Below the pieces are notes generated by a model, which saw nothing but the letters and a program-made list of their open reading frames with translations, did no database searches and had not been told where the DNA came from. Source: Paenalcaligenes sp050487225 (lineage in GTDB: Bacteria; Pseudomonadota; Gammaproteobacteria; Burkholderiales; Burkholderiaceae_B). From it: a stretch of DNA of 64,000 nt. The stretch covers positions 744,001 through 808,000 of the forward strand of contig NZ_JBKQGY010000001.1 of assembly GCF_050487225.1 (NCBI RefSeq), in the 5' to 3' direction. Of this stretch, positions 54,169 to 62,370 are shown piece after piece. How positions within the stretch are numbered: the stretch's first letter is position 1; the number at the start of each line of letters is the position of its first letter. Made by a program: the position numbers and the translations under genes.

Positions 54169-55164
54169 TTATTTTTTGATCAGGCCAAAGGAGTCAGCGA
54201 GTTCTCGATACTCTACGACTCTGTCTTTCACATACGAATCCAACTCAGCACCGGTCATGTTGAACGGAAACAACCCTTGCTGTTGCTGCAACTGAGCGAA
54301 TTCCGGTGTTTGCATTAATTTATCAAATGCCGCCACCCACCATTGATACTGCTCGTCTGACACTTTAGGCCCTACGTAGAAGCCACGAATAATAGGCCAT
54401 TCAATATCAAAACCTTGCTCTTGAGCCGTAGGAACTTCGGCCAACGCACCATCTAAGCGTTTGTCGTTGAAGACAGCTAACACGCGTATAGGCGCACCAC
54501 CCTCCAACATGGTGTAGGCCTCTGCCGCATCACCCATATAGGCTTGAATATGACCGCCGCGCAAAGCAGTCATGGCTTCGCCACCCCCTTCAAACGCCAC
54601 AAAACGCATTCTGCGGAAGTCCACATCAGCTGCTCGCGCCGTTAAGGCTGCTTTCATCCAATCTTGACCACCTACAGAACCACCTGCCCCTAATACTATT
54701 TTGGTGGGATCGGCTTTAAACGCCGCCATCAGCGAGCCCAAATCCTGGAAAGGAGAGTCGTCACGCACGATGGCCACACCATAATCACTACCGATGGACG
54801 CTACCCAGCGCACATCGTTTTCGGAATACTTACCAAACTTGCCTTGGGCTAGGTTCAACAATGAGCCACCCGAAAACGCAGTGATGGCATTCGCATCACT
54901 GGCACGCTGCGCCACTATATGGTTATATGCCACCGCCCCTACGCCACCAGGCATGTAGATGGTGCGCATAGGCTGATCCAAACCGCCTGTTTCTAGAAAA
55001 CCATTTACCGCTACTCGGCAGGTCAGATCAAAACCACCCCCGGGTTGTGCGGGAGCAATACATTCAGGCTTAGTAGGTTGTTGAGCCTGTACAGTCATTG
55101 CCACACTGCTCAAGCCAATCATGCTGCTCACCAACAGCGTACGAAGCGTAGTGCGTGTCATCAT
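54169..55164 (-). CDS. tctC: Tripartite tricarboxylate transporter substrate-binding protein (Bug family)
   Basis: A 331-residue periplasmic binding protein of the Bug/TctC family. A signal peptide (about 1-28, ending VQAQ) is followed by KPECIAPAQPGGGFDLTCR, the conserved carboxylate-binding loop, and IVAQRASDANAITAFSGG. A good ribosome site GAGGTGAC precedes the ATG. The ligand is likely a di- or tricarboxylate; which one cannot be told. Confidence 0.93.
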   Translation of the reverse strand: MMTRTTLRTLLVSSMIGLSSVAMTVQAQQPTKPECIAPAQPGGGFDLTCRVAVNGFLETGGLDQPMRTIYMPGGVGAVAYNHIVAQRASDANAITAFSGGSLLNLAQGKFGKYSENDVRWVASIGSDYGVAIVRDDSPFQDLGSLMAAFKADPTKIVLGAGGSVGGQDWMKAALTARAADVDFRRMRFVAFEGGGEAMTALRGGHIQAYMGDAAEAYTMLEGGAPIRVLAVFNDKRLDGALAEVPTAQEQGFDIEWPIIRGFYVGPKVSDEQYQWWVAAFDKLMQTPEFAQLQQQQGLFPFNMTGAELDSYVKDRVVEYRELADSFGLIKK

Positions 55165-55277
55165 GTCACCTCTCTAAAAAGTCTATCCTTGTTGTAGTAC
55201 ACGCACCTTAACGTAGCGAAGCTTTCACTCACCTTTCAGTTTATGCAGTTTTTGCACACATCAAGGGTATTCCCCAG

Positions 55278-56690
55278 TTATTTCAGTAATAACGCTGCAC
55301 CACCAAACCGCAACTCCACCACCAACCCTCTGTTGTTCTCGCCTGTTGTTAAATGCATGGTGGCACGATGAATTTGTGCCGTTGCTTGCACAATCGCCAA
55401 ACCCAGCCCTGAACCTTGCTGCGCCTTCCCTGCTTCACCACGTCTAAATCTATGCCCTGCTTTGGCCCTATCCGCATCACTCATACCCGGCCCATCGTCT
55501 TCTACACGTAAGACGCAATCTTGACCTGTCGTCACCACTGAAACCGTGATCGTTGCCCCCTTGGGGCAATACTTGATGGCATTACTGACCACATTGCTCA
55601 CCGCTTGTAGCAATAACCACTGCACACCAGCTATGTGTACTGGTGTCTCGGGAAGCTCTAAGCCTAAGTCTTGTTTTTTGGCACGCGCTAGATGCCAAAG
55701 CTCATCTACAACCTCTGCTGCGACCTGACATATATCTACCGATTCAAACTGAGCTTTGCTACGTAACTGATCAGCAGCATCATGCACTCTGGACAAGGCC
55801 ACCAACTGATGCGTCATTTGTACCGTGTTATTTAAACGCGTTTGAATCGCCGCTAGCACCTCTTTCATTTCATCCGTTTTAGCAATAGAGCGAGCAAAGT
55901 CCACCTGCGTTAGCAATACCGCCAACGGGGTTTTTAACTGGTGTGAGGCATCATCCAAAAACTGTTGTTGCTCTCTGGATTTCAGGGCGTAACGTTCCAT
56001 ATGCAGATTAATGGTCTGCACCAGTGGACGTACCTCACGAGGCAAACGGGTTTCATCTATAGGCTGCAAGTTATCGGATGATCGCAGCCGTACCGCCTCA
56101 CTGGTTTTGCGCAACGGCCGCAGCGCCAACAACGTACCACCCAAAATGAGCAGGATAAACAAGATAAGGGTGATGACGTCTTGCACCAGATTTTGCAGCA
56201 CCACTTTGCTGATAAAGGCATTACGATCACTCACGTTTTCGCCTGCCTGAATAATGATGCGACTGTCTTGAAAAGTATTTAACCGTCCACCTGATTGGGT
56301 CACCACGGCCGCGATACGTAAGGGCTCACCCAAATACTCTGCGTTGTAAAACACCGGCTTATTGTTTGCTAATTTTTCAGTGGGCAATGGCATGCCAGCA
56401 AAACCAATTTCTGACAAACCATCTTCAGTGACTGCACGAAAATACACCTGGCTACTAATGGTGTATTCCATGAACTCCATCATGTAATAGGACTGCTCCA
56501 TCGCGAGCCCACCACTGATGGTACGCACATTCGCCTCCATGGATTTCAGCGCGCCCGCTAAAGCCCTATCAAACGCGGCATTCACTTGCTCGGTCAGTTC
56601 CACACTGGAAATTACCAAAGAGATGCCCGATATCACCACCGCCGTGGGAATCAAAATAGATAGCAGCGTAGAACGTAAGCTGTTTAACAT
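55278..56690 (-). CDS. tctE: Sensor histidine kinase TctE
   Basis: A 470-residue membrane histidine kinase. An N-terminal helix (about 10-30), a periplasmic domain, and a second helix (about 175-195) are followed by a HAMP-like linker. The phospho-acceptor His lies in FLDDASHQLKTPLAVLL, the N box in SNAIKYCPKGATI, and the G boxes in VEDDGPGMSD and GSGLGLAIVQA. Its place after tctD and before tctCBA marks it as the TctDE kinase sensing tricarboxylates. Confidence 0.93.
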   Translation of the reverse strand: MLNSLRSTLLSILIPTAVVISGISLVISSVELTEQVNAAFDRALAGALKSMEANVRTISGGLAMEQSYYMMEFMEYTISSQVYFRAVTEDGLSEIGFAGMPLPTEKLANNKPVFYNAEYLGEPLRIAAVVTQSGGRLNTFQDSRIIIQAGENVSDRNAFISKVVLQNLVQDVITLILFILLILGGTLLALRPLRKTSEAVRLRSSDNLQPIDETRLPREVRPLVQTINLHMERYALKSREQQQFLDDASHQLKTPLAVLLTQVDFARSIAKTDEMKEVLAAIQTRLNNTVQMTHQLVALSRVHDAADQLRSKAQFESVDICQVAAEVVDELWHLARAKKQDLGLELPETPVHIAGVQWLLLQAVSNVVSNAIKYCPKGATITVSVVTTGQDCVLRVEDDGPGMSDADRAKAGHRFRRGEAGKAQQGSGLGLAIVQATAQIHRATMHLTTGENNRGLVVELRFGGAALLLK

Positions 56691-56723
56691 GCGTCACACT
56701 CCCTATGCCTCGCTACCTCACGA

Positions 56724-57407
56724 CTACACCGCCTCATCATCCACCGGCTCCAAGCAATAGCCCACGCCCCGTAAGGTGCTGATCTGCACATCAGAGTGCT
56801 GTAGCTTCTTGCGTAGTCTATGAATAAGCACCTCGATGGCTTCGATGTTGATTTCCTCTACATCCTGAGTATTCAAGCGCTCCAGAATGTATTTTTTATT
56901 TACGGGCTCACCGCTACGACTGACCAACAACCGCAGCACCTCTGCCTCTCTGGGGGACACAGAAAGCACCACCCCATCCACACTGAATCGCTGCAATGAC
57001 AAGTCGTACACCAAACTGGCACAGGCCATGCGCGGTTTATCTTTGCCACGGCTGCGCCTAATCAGCGCATTAATACGCGCCACCAGTTCCTCTATTTGAA
57101 AAGGCTTAGGTAAAAAGTCGTCAGCCCCACACTCCAAAGTCTCCACACGATCTTGTAAGGAATCTCGGGCAGTGAGAATCAGCACGGGGGTACGATTATC
57201 GTTAGCGCGTAAGCGTTGCAACAAGGCTCTGCCATCCAGACTAGGTAAGCCCAAATCCAGCACTAGCGCATCGAACTCTTCTACTTGTAAGCGATGATGG
57301 GCCACCAAACCATCATTTGCCCACTCCACCGCGAACCCTTTTTTTTCTAAGCTACGCGTCAGCCATAGCGCCAGATCTGGCTCATCCTCAATCAGTAAAA
57401 TACGCAT
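56724..57407 (-). CDS. tctD: Response regulator TctD
   Basis: A 227-residue OmpR-type response regulator. The receiver domain has the acidic pair IEDEPD, the phosphorylation site D51 in VLDLGLPSLDG, and K in LPKPFQIEEL. The C-terminal winged helix includes LSPREAEVLRLLVSRSG-like and EVLIHRLRKKLQ. It lies 33 bp upstream of tctE on the same strand. It should activate tctCBA. Confidence 0.93.
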   Translation of the reverse strand: MRILLIEDEPDLALWLTRSLEKKGFAVEWANDGLVAHHRLQVEEFDALVLDLGLPSLDGRALLQRLRANDNRTPVLILTARDSLQDRVETLECGADDFLPKPFQIEELVARINALIRRSRGKDKPRMACASLVYDLSLQRFSVDGVVLSVSPREAEVLRLLVSRSGEPVNKKYILERLNTQDVEEINIEAIEVLIHRLRKKLQHSDVQISTLRGVGYCLEPVDDEAV

Positions 57408-57693
57408 GATGCAGATTCAAAAGTCTCTCTTAGGATTTCATTATTAGTTAGCGCTATCATAGCCAACTCACCAAAAACGATATGCACCTTATTGCTTCAT
57501 TTCTTGACAGAGCCTTGAGCACGATACGGTTTTCACACCGCCTGAAGGCTGCTGTTCTGTGCCCGTTATCTAGTCTTTTCTCGCCTACACACAACGGCAA
57601 CAATTAGCCCACAGAAGGCCAACAATAGGCACGCATAATGCAGGCTACCTTGGCATTATCCTGCCATGATCTGATCTACACCGAGGATGTTCC
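57408..57693. other. Divergent intergenic region tctD / serine hydrolase
   Basis: Nearly 290 bp without a gene. A TTGACA hexamer at 57504 is a possible -35 element for the rightward gene, but no good -10 at 16-18 bp was seen. The ribosome site GAGGATG lies just before 57694. Confidence 0.3.
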
Positions 57694-59778
57694 ATGCTGC
57701 AGACCCAGCAACTCAAAACAAAAAAAACCATTCTTCTTGTGGCTCTTTGTGCGGCCTTATCCGGCGCTGCACACGCTCAACCTGTGGCTCACACTGCCAC
57801 CTTGCAAGACAGTCGCACTACGTTGGCATTCGATCGCTTTGCCAAAACCTTGGCCGAAAACTTGGTACAAAGCTCGGATTACATCAGTGTGCAGTATGCA
57901 CTCATTGATCTGGATACCATCGTGGTTTCTGGGCAGGTAGGTGAGAACGTAAAACCACTGAATCATGAAACTGTCTATGGCATAGGGTCAGTCAGCAAAA
58001 TGTTCGCCGCAGCCAGTGTGATGAAACTGGCTGAAACAAATGCGTTGAATCTAGACACACCTATTTATCGTTATTTGCCCGACTTCACCATGGCAGACCC
58101 ACGGTATAAGCGCATCACAGCCCGTATGTTATTGAACCATTCGGCAGGCTTACGTGGTGACGATTACGTCAACGACGCCTTGATTAGTGGTGATAACTCT
58201 ACTGACGGCTACGACAACTTTTTAGCCATTCTGTCTACGCAAGAACTGAATGCCGACCCTGGTGCGTACTCGGTGTACTGCAACAGCTGTTTCACCCTGT
58301 CCGAAAAGTTGGTGGAACGTGTGAGTGGCAAAAGCTTCACGCAGTACATCACCGACACTTTCCTACGCCCCTTAGGGATGACACACAGTAGCACGCCCGA
58401 AAATGCATCGGCCACGGCTGACTATGCCTACTTCAAACCTGAAGACCAGTCCACCTACTGGCCTTGGATACACTACAACGTCATCGCTTCTGGTGGTATC
58501 AACTCTACCGCGGAAGACATGGCTTCGTTTGCTCGTGTATTCATGCAAAATGGCGCAGGCATATTGTCTGAAAATTCCTTAGCCCAAATGCAAGCCGCTG
58601 AGTATCGTCGCGGCTTATGGCCTGCTGAAGCAGATGATAGCGGCAACTACGGTTTGGGATGGGATAGCGTCAAGCTGTACCCTTTTAACGACCTACGCAT
58701 GCAAGCACTGGCCAAAGGCGGTGACATCACCTCGCACCATGCCTCACTCGTCGTACTACCACAGCACAACATGGCTGCCGTGGTACTCAGCACAGGTGGC
58801 AGCAGCAGCCTCAATCAACAACTGGCCACCAAACTGCTATTGCAAGCGCTGGCGACCAAAGGCATCGCCACGACTACGTTAGTAGAGAAAAACTTTCCCG
58901 TATTAGCTGGCGTCATCATGCCTCAACAACTGGCCTCTTACGCGGGGGAATACGCCCATAGCGATGGTCGCTTAACCATCACCATTAGCCAATCTGGCGA
59001 ACTGAATGTTTATGTGCCTGACACTGATGTACAAAGCTTTCAATACGCCGGCAACCAAGGATTTGTTAGCCCTGACCGCCGCACACGCATAGAGTTTGTA
59101 GACGTCGCCAATGGCCGCACCTATTTATGGGTACGCCGCTACAGTACACACCCATTTTTAGGGCAAACAGCCACCTCTGAGTTTCAAGCCCAGAAGCTAC
59201 AACCCAGCCCATTAAACGCTACCACTAAGGAAGCATGGGCGGCCCGCAATGGTGTGCGCTACTACCCCGTAAAATTGGTTTATAACTCAGAACGTTTTTT
59301 GACTGGCTTACCACCTGAAGAAGTACACGTCACTAAAGACTTCGAGGGCTATTGGGGAGCCAAACGCATACGTAATGCCAATAGTGCCATCAGCGAAGTA
59401 CAAATTCCCGGCCAAGCAGGACGAGAAACACAGCTAGCCACATTTGAAACACGCGACAGTAAAGAGTATCTGCACCTAAACGATGATGTGTTGATCAGCC
59501 AGCAATCCATCACCGCCTTAACGCCTGATATACAGCACGTAGAAATTGCCTCCGATGGCTTAGCAACATGGTTTGGCTTGACACCCGCAACCGCTGGCTA
59601 TGCGCTTCAGATCACTGTGCCAGATAAGGGCGCATACGCTATTTACGATGGTGAGGCCAACAACCTGCACTACAGCGTGGTAGATGGCTCTGCCCCTATC
59701 ACTCTGCCAGCACAAGGCGCCTTGGTATTGGCTGGGCTACCCGGCACCACATTCCAAATTCGTATGGTCAAAAACTAA
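57694..59778 (+). CDS. Exported serine beta-lactamase-like hydrolase with long C-terminal region
   Basis: A 694-residue protein with a signal peptide (about 1-28, ending AHAQ). The N-terminal 390 residues form a class-C beta-lactamase/transpeptidase fold: catalytic S99-V-S-K102 in GIGSVSKMF, Y195-C-N197 in the second motif, and the KGGDITSHHASLVVL region for the third. The following 300 residues show no family that I recognise; they seem beta-rich and may be accessory domains. Relatives are esterases, D-aminopeptidases or peptidases; no beta-lactamase role is implied. GAGG lies 8 bp before the ATG. Confidence 0.85.
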   Translation: MLQTQQLKTKKTILLVALCAALSGAAHAQPVAHTATLQDSRTTLAFDRFAKTLAENLVQSSDYISVQYALIDLDTIVVSGQVGENVKPLNHETVYGIGSVSKMFAAASVMKLAETNALNLDTPIYRYLPDFTMADPRYKRITARMLLNHSAGLRGDDYVNDALISGDNSTDGYDNFLAILSTQELNADPGAYSVYCNSCFTLSEKLVERVSGKSFTQYITDTFLRPLGMTHSSTPENASATADYAYFKPEDQSTYWPWIHYNVIASGGINSTAEDMASFARVFMQNGAGILSENSLAQMQAAEYRRGLWPAEADDSGNYGLGWDSVKLYPFNDLRMQALAKGGDITSHHASLVVLPQHNMAAVVLSTGGSSSLNQQLATKLLLQALATKGIATTTLVEKNFPVLAGVIMPQQLASYAGEYAHSDGRLTITISQSGELNVYVPDTDVQSFQYAGNQGFVSPDRRTRIEFVDVANGRTYLWVRRYSTHPFLGQTATSEFQAQKLQPSPLNATTKEAWAARNGVRYYPVKLVYNSERFLTGLPPEEVHVTKDFEGYWGAKRIRNANSAISEVQIPGQAGRETQLATFETRDSKEYLHLNDDVLISQQSITALTPDIQHVEIASDGLATWFGLTPATAGYALQITVPDKGAYAIYDGEANNLHYSVVDGSAPITLPAQGALVLAGLPGTTFQIRMVKN

Positions 59779-59868
59779 GCAAAATCATGCTCTTGCTATA
59801 CAACGAGGTAAACACATCACTACTTCGTTAGCTTATTAACCACTCCCTGTTTACAGCGCCTGCTGTGT

Positions 59869-59912
59869 CAGCTCTCTGATCTTCCCTGATGGATTAGAGA
59901 GCTGTTTTTTTA
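59869..59912 (+). terminator. Rho-independent terminator
   Basis: A 9-bp stem CAGCTCTCT/AGAGAGCTG with an 18-nt loop followed by seven T. About 90 bp after the serine hydrolase stop. Confidence 0.75.
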
Positions 59913-59941
59913 TTACGTCTAAAGGATAGTAAAGGCCAAGA

Positions 59942-59968
59942 TTGTTTTGCAAATAATCTGACTACAAT
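59942..59968 (+). promoter_or_regulatory. Possible poxB promoter
   Basis: TTGTTT at 59942 and TACAAT at 59963, spaced 15 bp, lie about 65 bp before the poxB start. The spacing is short, so this is tentative. Confidence 0.3.
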
Positions 59969-60032
59969 ACAAAGAGTAACTCTGCAGGAAAATTACTTTA
60001 GCCGTTTTTAACTGATCAAACAGGAGTCACGC

Positions 60033-61751
60033 ATGTCCCAATCCGTAGCACAAGTTATTGTCGACACTCTGGAACAGGCTGGCGTAAAACGCTGGTACGG
60101 CGTTCCAGGTGACACCTTAAATTACATTACTGACGCAATTCGTACCAACAAGAATATGCGTTGGATTCATGTACGGCACGAAGAAGTTGGCGGCTTTGCT
60201 GCTGGTGCAGATTCTATGCTCACCGGCGAACTCACTGCCTGCGCTGGCTCATGTGGCCCCGGCAGTTTGCACTTCATCAATGGTTTGATGGAAAGCCATC
60301 GTAACCGCGCCCCCGTAGTCTTAATTGCCAGCCAGATTGTTCGCGACGAGCTGGGTTTTGATTTCCCCCAAGAAGTAGATTTCAAATCGGTATACGAAAG
60401 CTGCTCGGTATTTTGTGAAGAAATCCGTACACCCGAGCAGGCCCAGCGCTTGACTGTTATGGCAGCTCAGGCCGCCTTGGCGAAACGCGGTGTGGCAGTA
60501 TTGATTGTGCCAGCCGATGTATCGATGGCTCCGGCTCCTAAAACCCCCTATCACTACACCGTTCATCACGCACAACCCCGTGTATTGCCTTCAGAATCTG
60601 AAGTGCAACGTATTGCTGATCTGTTGAATGCCGGTAAGAAAATTGCTATTTACGGCGGTTCTGGCTGCGAACTAGCCCACGATCACGTCATTGCACTGGC
60701 TGAAAAACTGCGCGCGCCCGTAGTGCACACCTCGCGCGCTACCGACTTCTTGGCTCACGACAACCCCTTTGATGTAGGGATGGCCGGTATGTTGGGCTAC
60801 TACGCAGGGGTACATACGCTAGCCAGTTGCGACACGTTGCTACTACTGGGTTGTGACTTTGCATGGCGCCAGTTCTACCCCGAAAACGCCAAAATCATCC
60901 AAGTGGATATTGATAACACCCACATTGGTAGACGCCACCCAGTAGACGTGGGTGTAGTGGGAAATATTCCAGATACCCTGCAAGCGTTGCTACCACTGGT
61001 CAATGCACGCCAAGACGACACTTTCCTTAAAGCGGCTTTGGATCTCTACACCAAAGACAAAGCTAAAGAAGAAAAACACAACATCGACCAACCCGGCCAC
61101 CCTATTCACCCACAGTACCTGGTAGAAACCATTGCCAAACATGCGGCCGACGATGCCATCTATACGGCTGATGGTGGTACAGCTATGTTGTGGTGCTTGC
61201 GTCATGTACCTTCTACCGGTAAAAACCGCCGCGTGATTTCCTTAACGCATGGCACGATGGCTGGGGCCATGCCGCAAGCATTGGGCGCTAAAGCCGCGTT
61301 CCCCGATAGACAGGTCATCTCGCTATCCGGTGACGGTGGCTTGGCCATGCTCATGGGTGATTTGCTCACGGCTATACAAGAGCGCTTGCCCATTAAGGTT
61401 TGCATCATTAACAACGGCGCACTGGGCTTTGTTGATCTGGAGCAGAAAGTAGAAGGTCTAATCAGTGCCTTTACTGATCTGCATAACCCCGATTTTGCTA
61501 AAGTCGCCGAAGCGATTGGTTTCTGGTCACGCCGCGTAGAAAAAAGTGCTGATGTGGATCAGGCAGTTCGTGACTGGATCAATGAACCCGGCCCCGCGCT
61601 GCTGGATGTGGTCACCGATAGATTTGAACTGATCATGCCGCCTCAAGTCGGTGCAGAACAAGTTTTTGGTACCGCTCTGTACTCAGCTAAAGCCATTTTG
61701 GCCGGTGAAGGTAAAGACGTCTTAGCGATGGCACGTAATCTGCTGACGTAA
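60033..61751 (+). CDS. poxB: Pyruvate dehydrogenase (quinone) PoxB
   Basis: A 572-residue thiamine-diphosphate flavoenzyme, the same length as E. coli PoxB, that oxidises pyruvate to acetate and CO2 and reduces ubiquinone at the membrane. The cofactor glutamate lies in RHEEVGGFAAGA (about 48-59). The ThDP motif runs from SGDGGLAMLMGDLL to NNGALGF near residues 430-465. The C-terminal segment would be the lipid-binding peptide. AGGAG lies upstream of the ATG. It probably matters in stationary phase or at low oxygen. Confidence 0.93.
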   Translation: MSQSVAQVIVDTLEQAGVKRWYGVPGDTLNYITDAIRTNKNMRWIHVRHEEVGGFAAGADSMLTGELTACAGSCGPGSLHFINGLMESHRNRAPVVLIASQIVRDELGFDFPQEVDFKSVYESCSVFCEEIRTPEQAQRLTVMAAQAALAKRGVAVLIVPADVSMAPAPKTPYHYTVHHAQPRVLPSESEVQRIADLLNAGKKIAIYGGSGCELAHDHVIALAEKLRAPVVHTSRATDFLAHDNPFDVGMAGMLGYYAGVHTLASCDTLLLLGCDFAWRQFYPENAKIIQVDIDNTHIGRRHPVDVGVVGNIPDTLQALLPLVNARQDDTFLKAALDLYTKDKAKEEKHNIDQPGHPIHPQYLVETIAKHAADDAIYTADGGTAMLWCLRHVPSTGKNRRVISLTHGTMAGAMPQALGAKAAFPDRQVISLSGDGGLAMLMGDLLTAIQERLPIKVCIINNGALGFVDLEQKVEGLISAFTDLHNPDFAKVAEAIGFWSRRVEKSADVDQAVRDWINEPGPALLDVVTDRFELIMPPQVGAEQVFGTALYSAKAILAGEGKDVLAMARNLLT

Positions 61752-61771
61752 TTCCTCAGTAGCGCTGTAGC

Positions 61772-61803
61772 CACAAACGCCGCCTTAAAAAGCGGCGTTT
61801 GTG
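61772..61803 (+). terminator. Rho-independent terminator after poxB
   Basis: A perfect 12-bp stem CACAAACGCCGC/GCGGCGTTTGTG with an 8-nt loop and short T-run in the following TTTAG. Confidence 0.82.
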
Positions 61804-61857
61804 TTTAGTGGTTCAGCCGTCACAGAGATAGCCGTATAAAGTTGTAACGTTCTATAC

Positions 61858-62328
61858 TTGGCACTATATCGTCTCGTCATAAACAAAAACAATAGTGCTT
61901 TGACGCTCCCACGCTTCACCCATCTGCTACGTAGCCGCTACTTGTGGCTGCCATTTTTGTTCTGCGCTCTGCTGTTGCGTAGCGCTCTTCCTATGGGTTA
62001 TATGCCCAGTGCAGAAGCATGGCGAGACGGCACCTTTGAGCTTACCTTCTGTACCGCAGACGGCAGCTACAGTTCGCAACGTTTAGAACAACTATTTGCG
62101 GATGAGTTTCCCAGCGACGACACACACCAAGCCCCCGGACATGCTACCTGTCCGGCTTTTCTCGTTCACATAGAATTACTACCCGATGCACTAGACAGTG
62201 TTCTAGAGGTCGTCGCAAAAAGTTGGTACAGCTATCCGTGGTTAGCGCGTGCTACCCAAACCGAATACTGTGCGCAGGGCATCTGTGGCCCACCCTTAGG
62301 AGCACGAGCCCCACCTGAGTGGACTTGA
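61858..62328 (+). CDS. DUF2946-like protein
   Basis: A protein of up to 156 residues. A hydrophobic segment (about 28-42) precedes an exported part with ELTFCTADGSY and ATCPAFLVH, cysteine-containing blocks as in DUF2946 proteins. This family often lies next to copper-related TonB receptors, as here: the receptor begins 42 bp downstream. No ATG precedes the hydrophobic segment; TTG at 61858 or 61900 are candidates and no clear ribosome site was seen. Role unknown, possibly copper handling. Confidence 0.6.
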   Translation: MALYRLVINKNNSALTLPRFTHLLRSRYLWLPFLFCALLLRSALPMGYMPSAEAWRDGTFELTFCTADGSYSSQRLEQLFADEFPSDDTHQAPGHATCPAFLVHIELLPDALDSVLEVVAKSWYSYPWLARATQTEYCAQGICGPPLGARAPPEWT

Positions 62329-62370
62329 CCGCACTTTTTTGTACGTTCAACGTTTATTTCAGGATTTTTC

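Noticed and set aside
57694..58860. Antibiotic-resistance class-C beta-lactamase
   Set aside because: The third motif and the large C-terminal extension do not fit AmpC; an esterase/peptidase relative is more likely.
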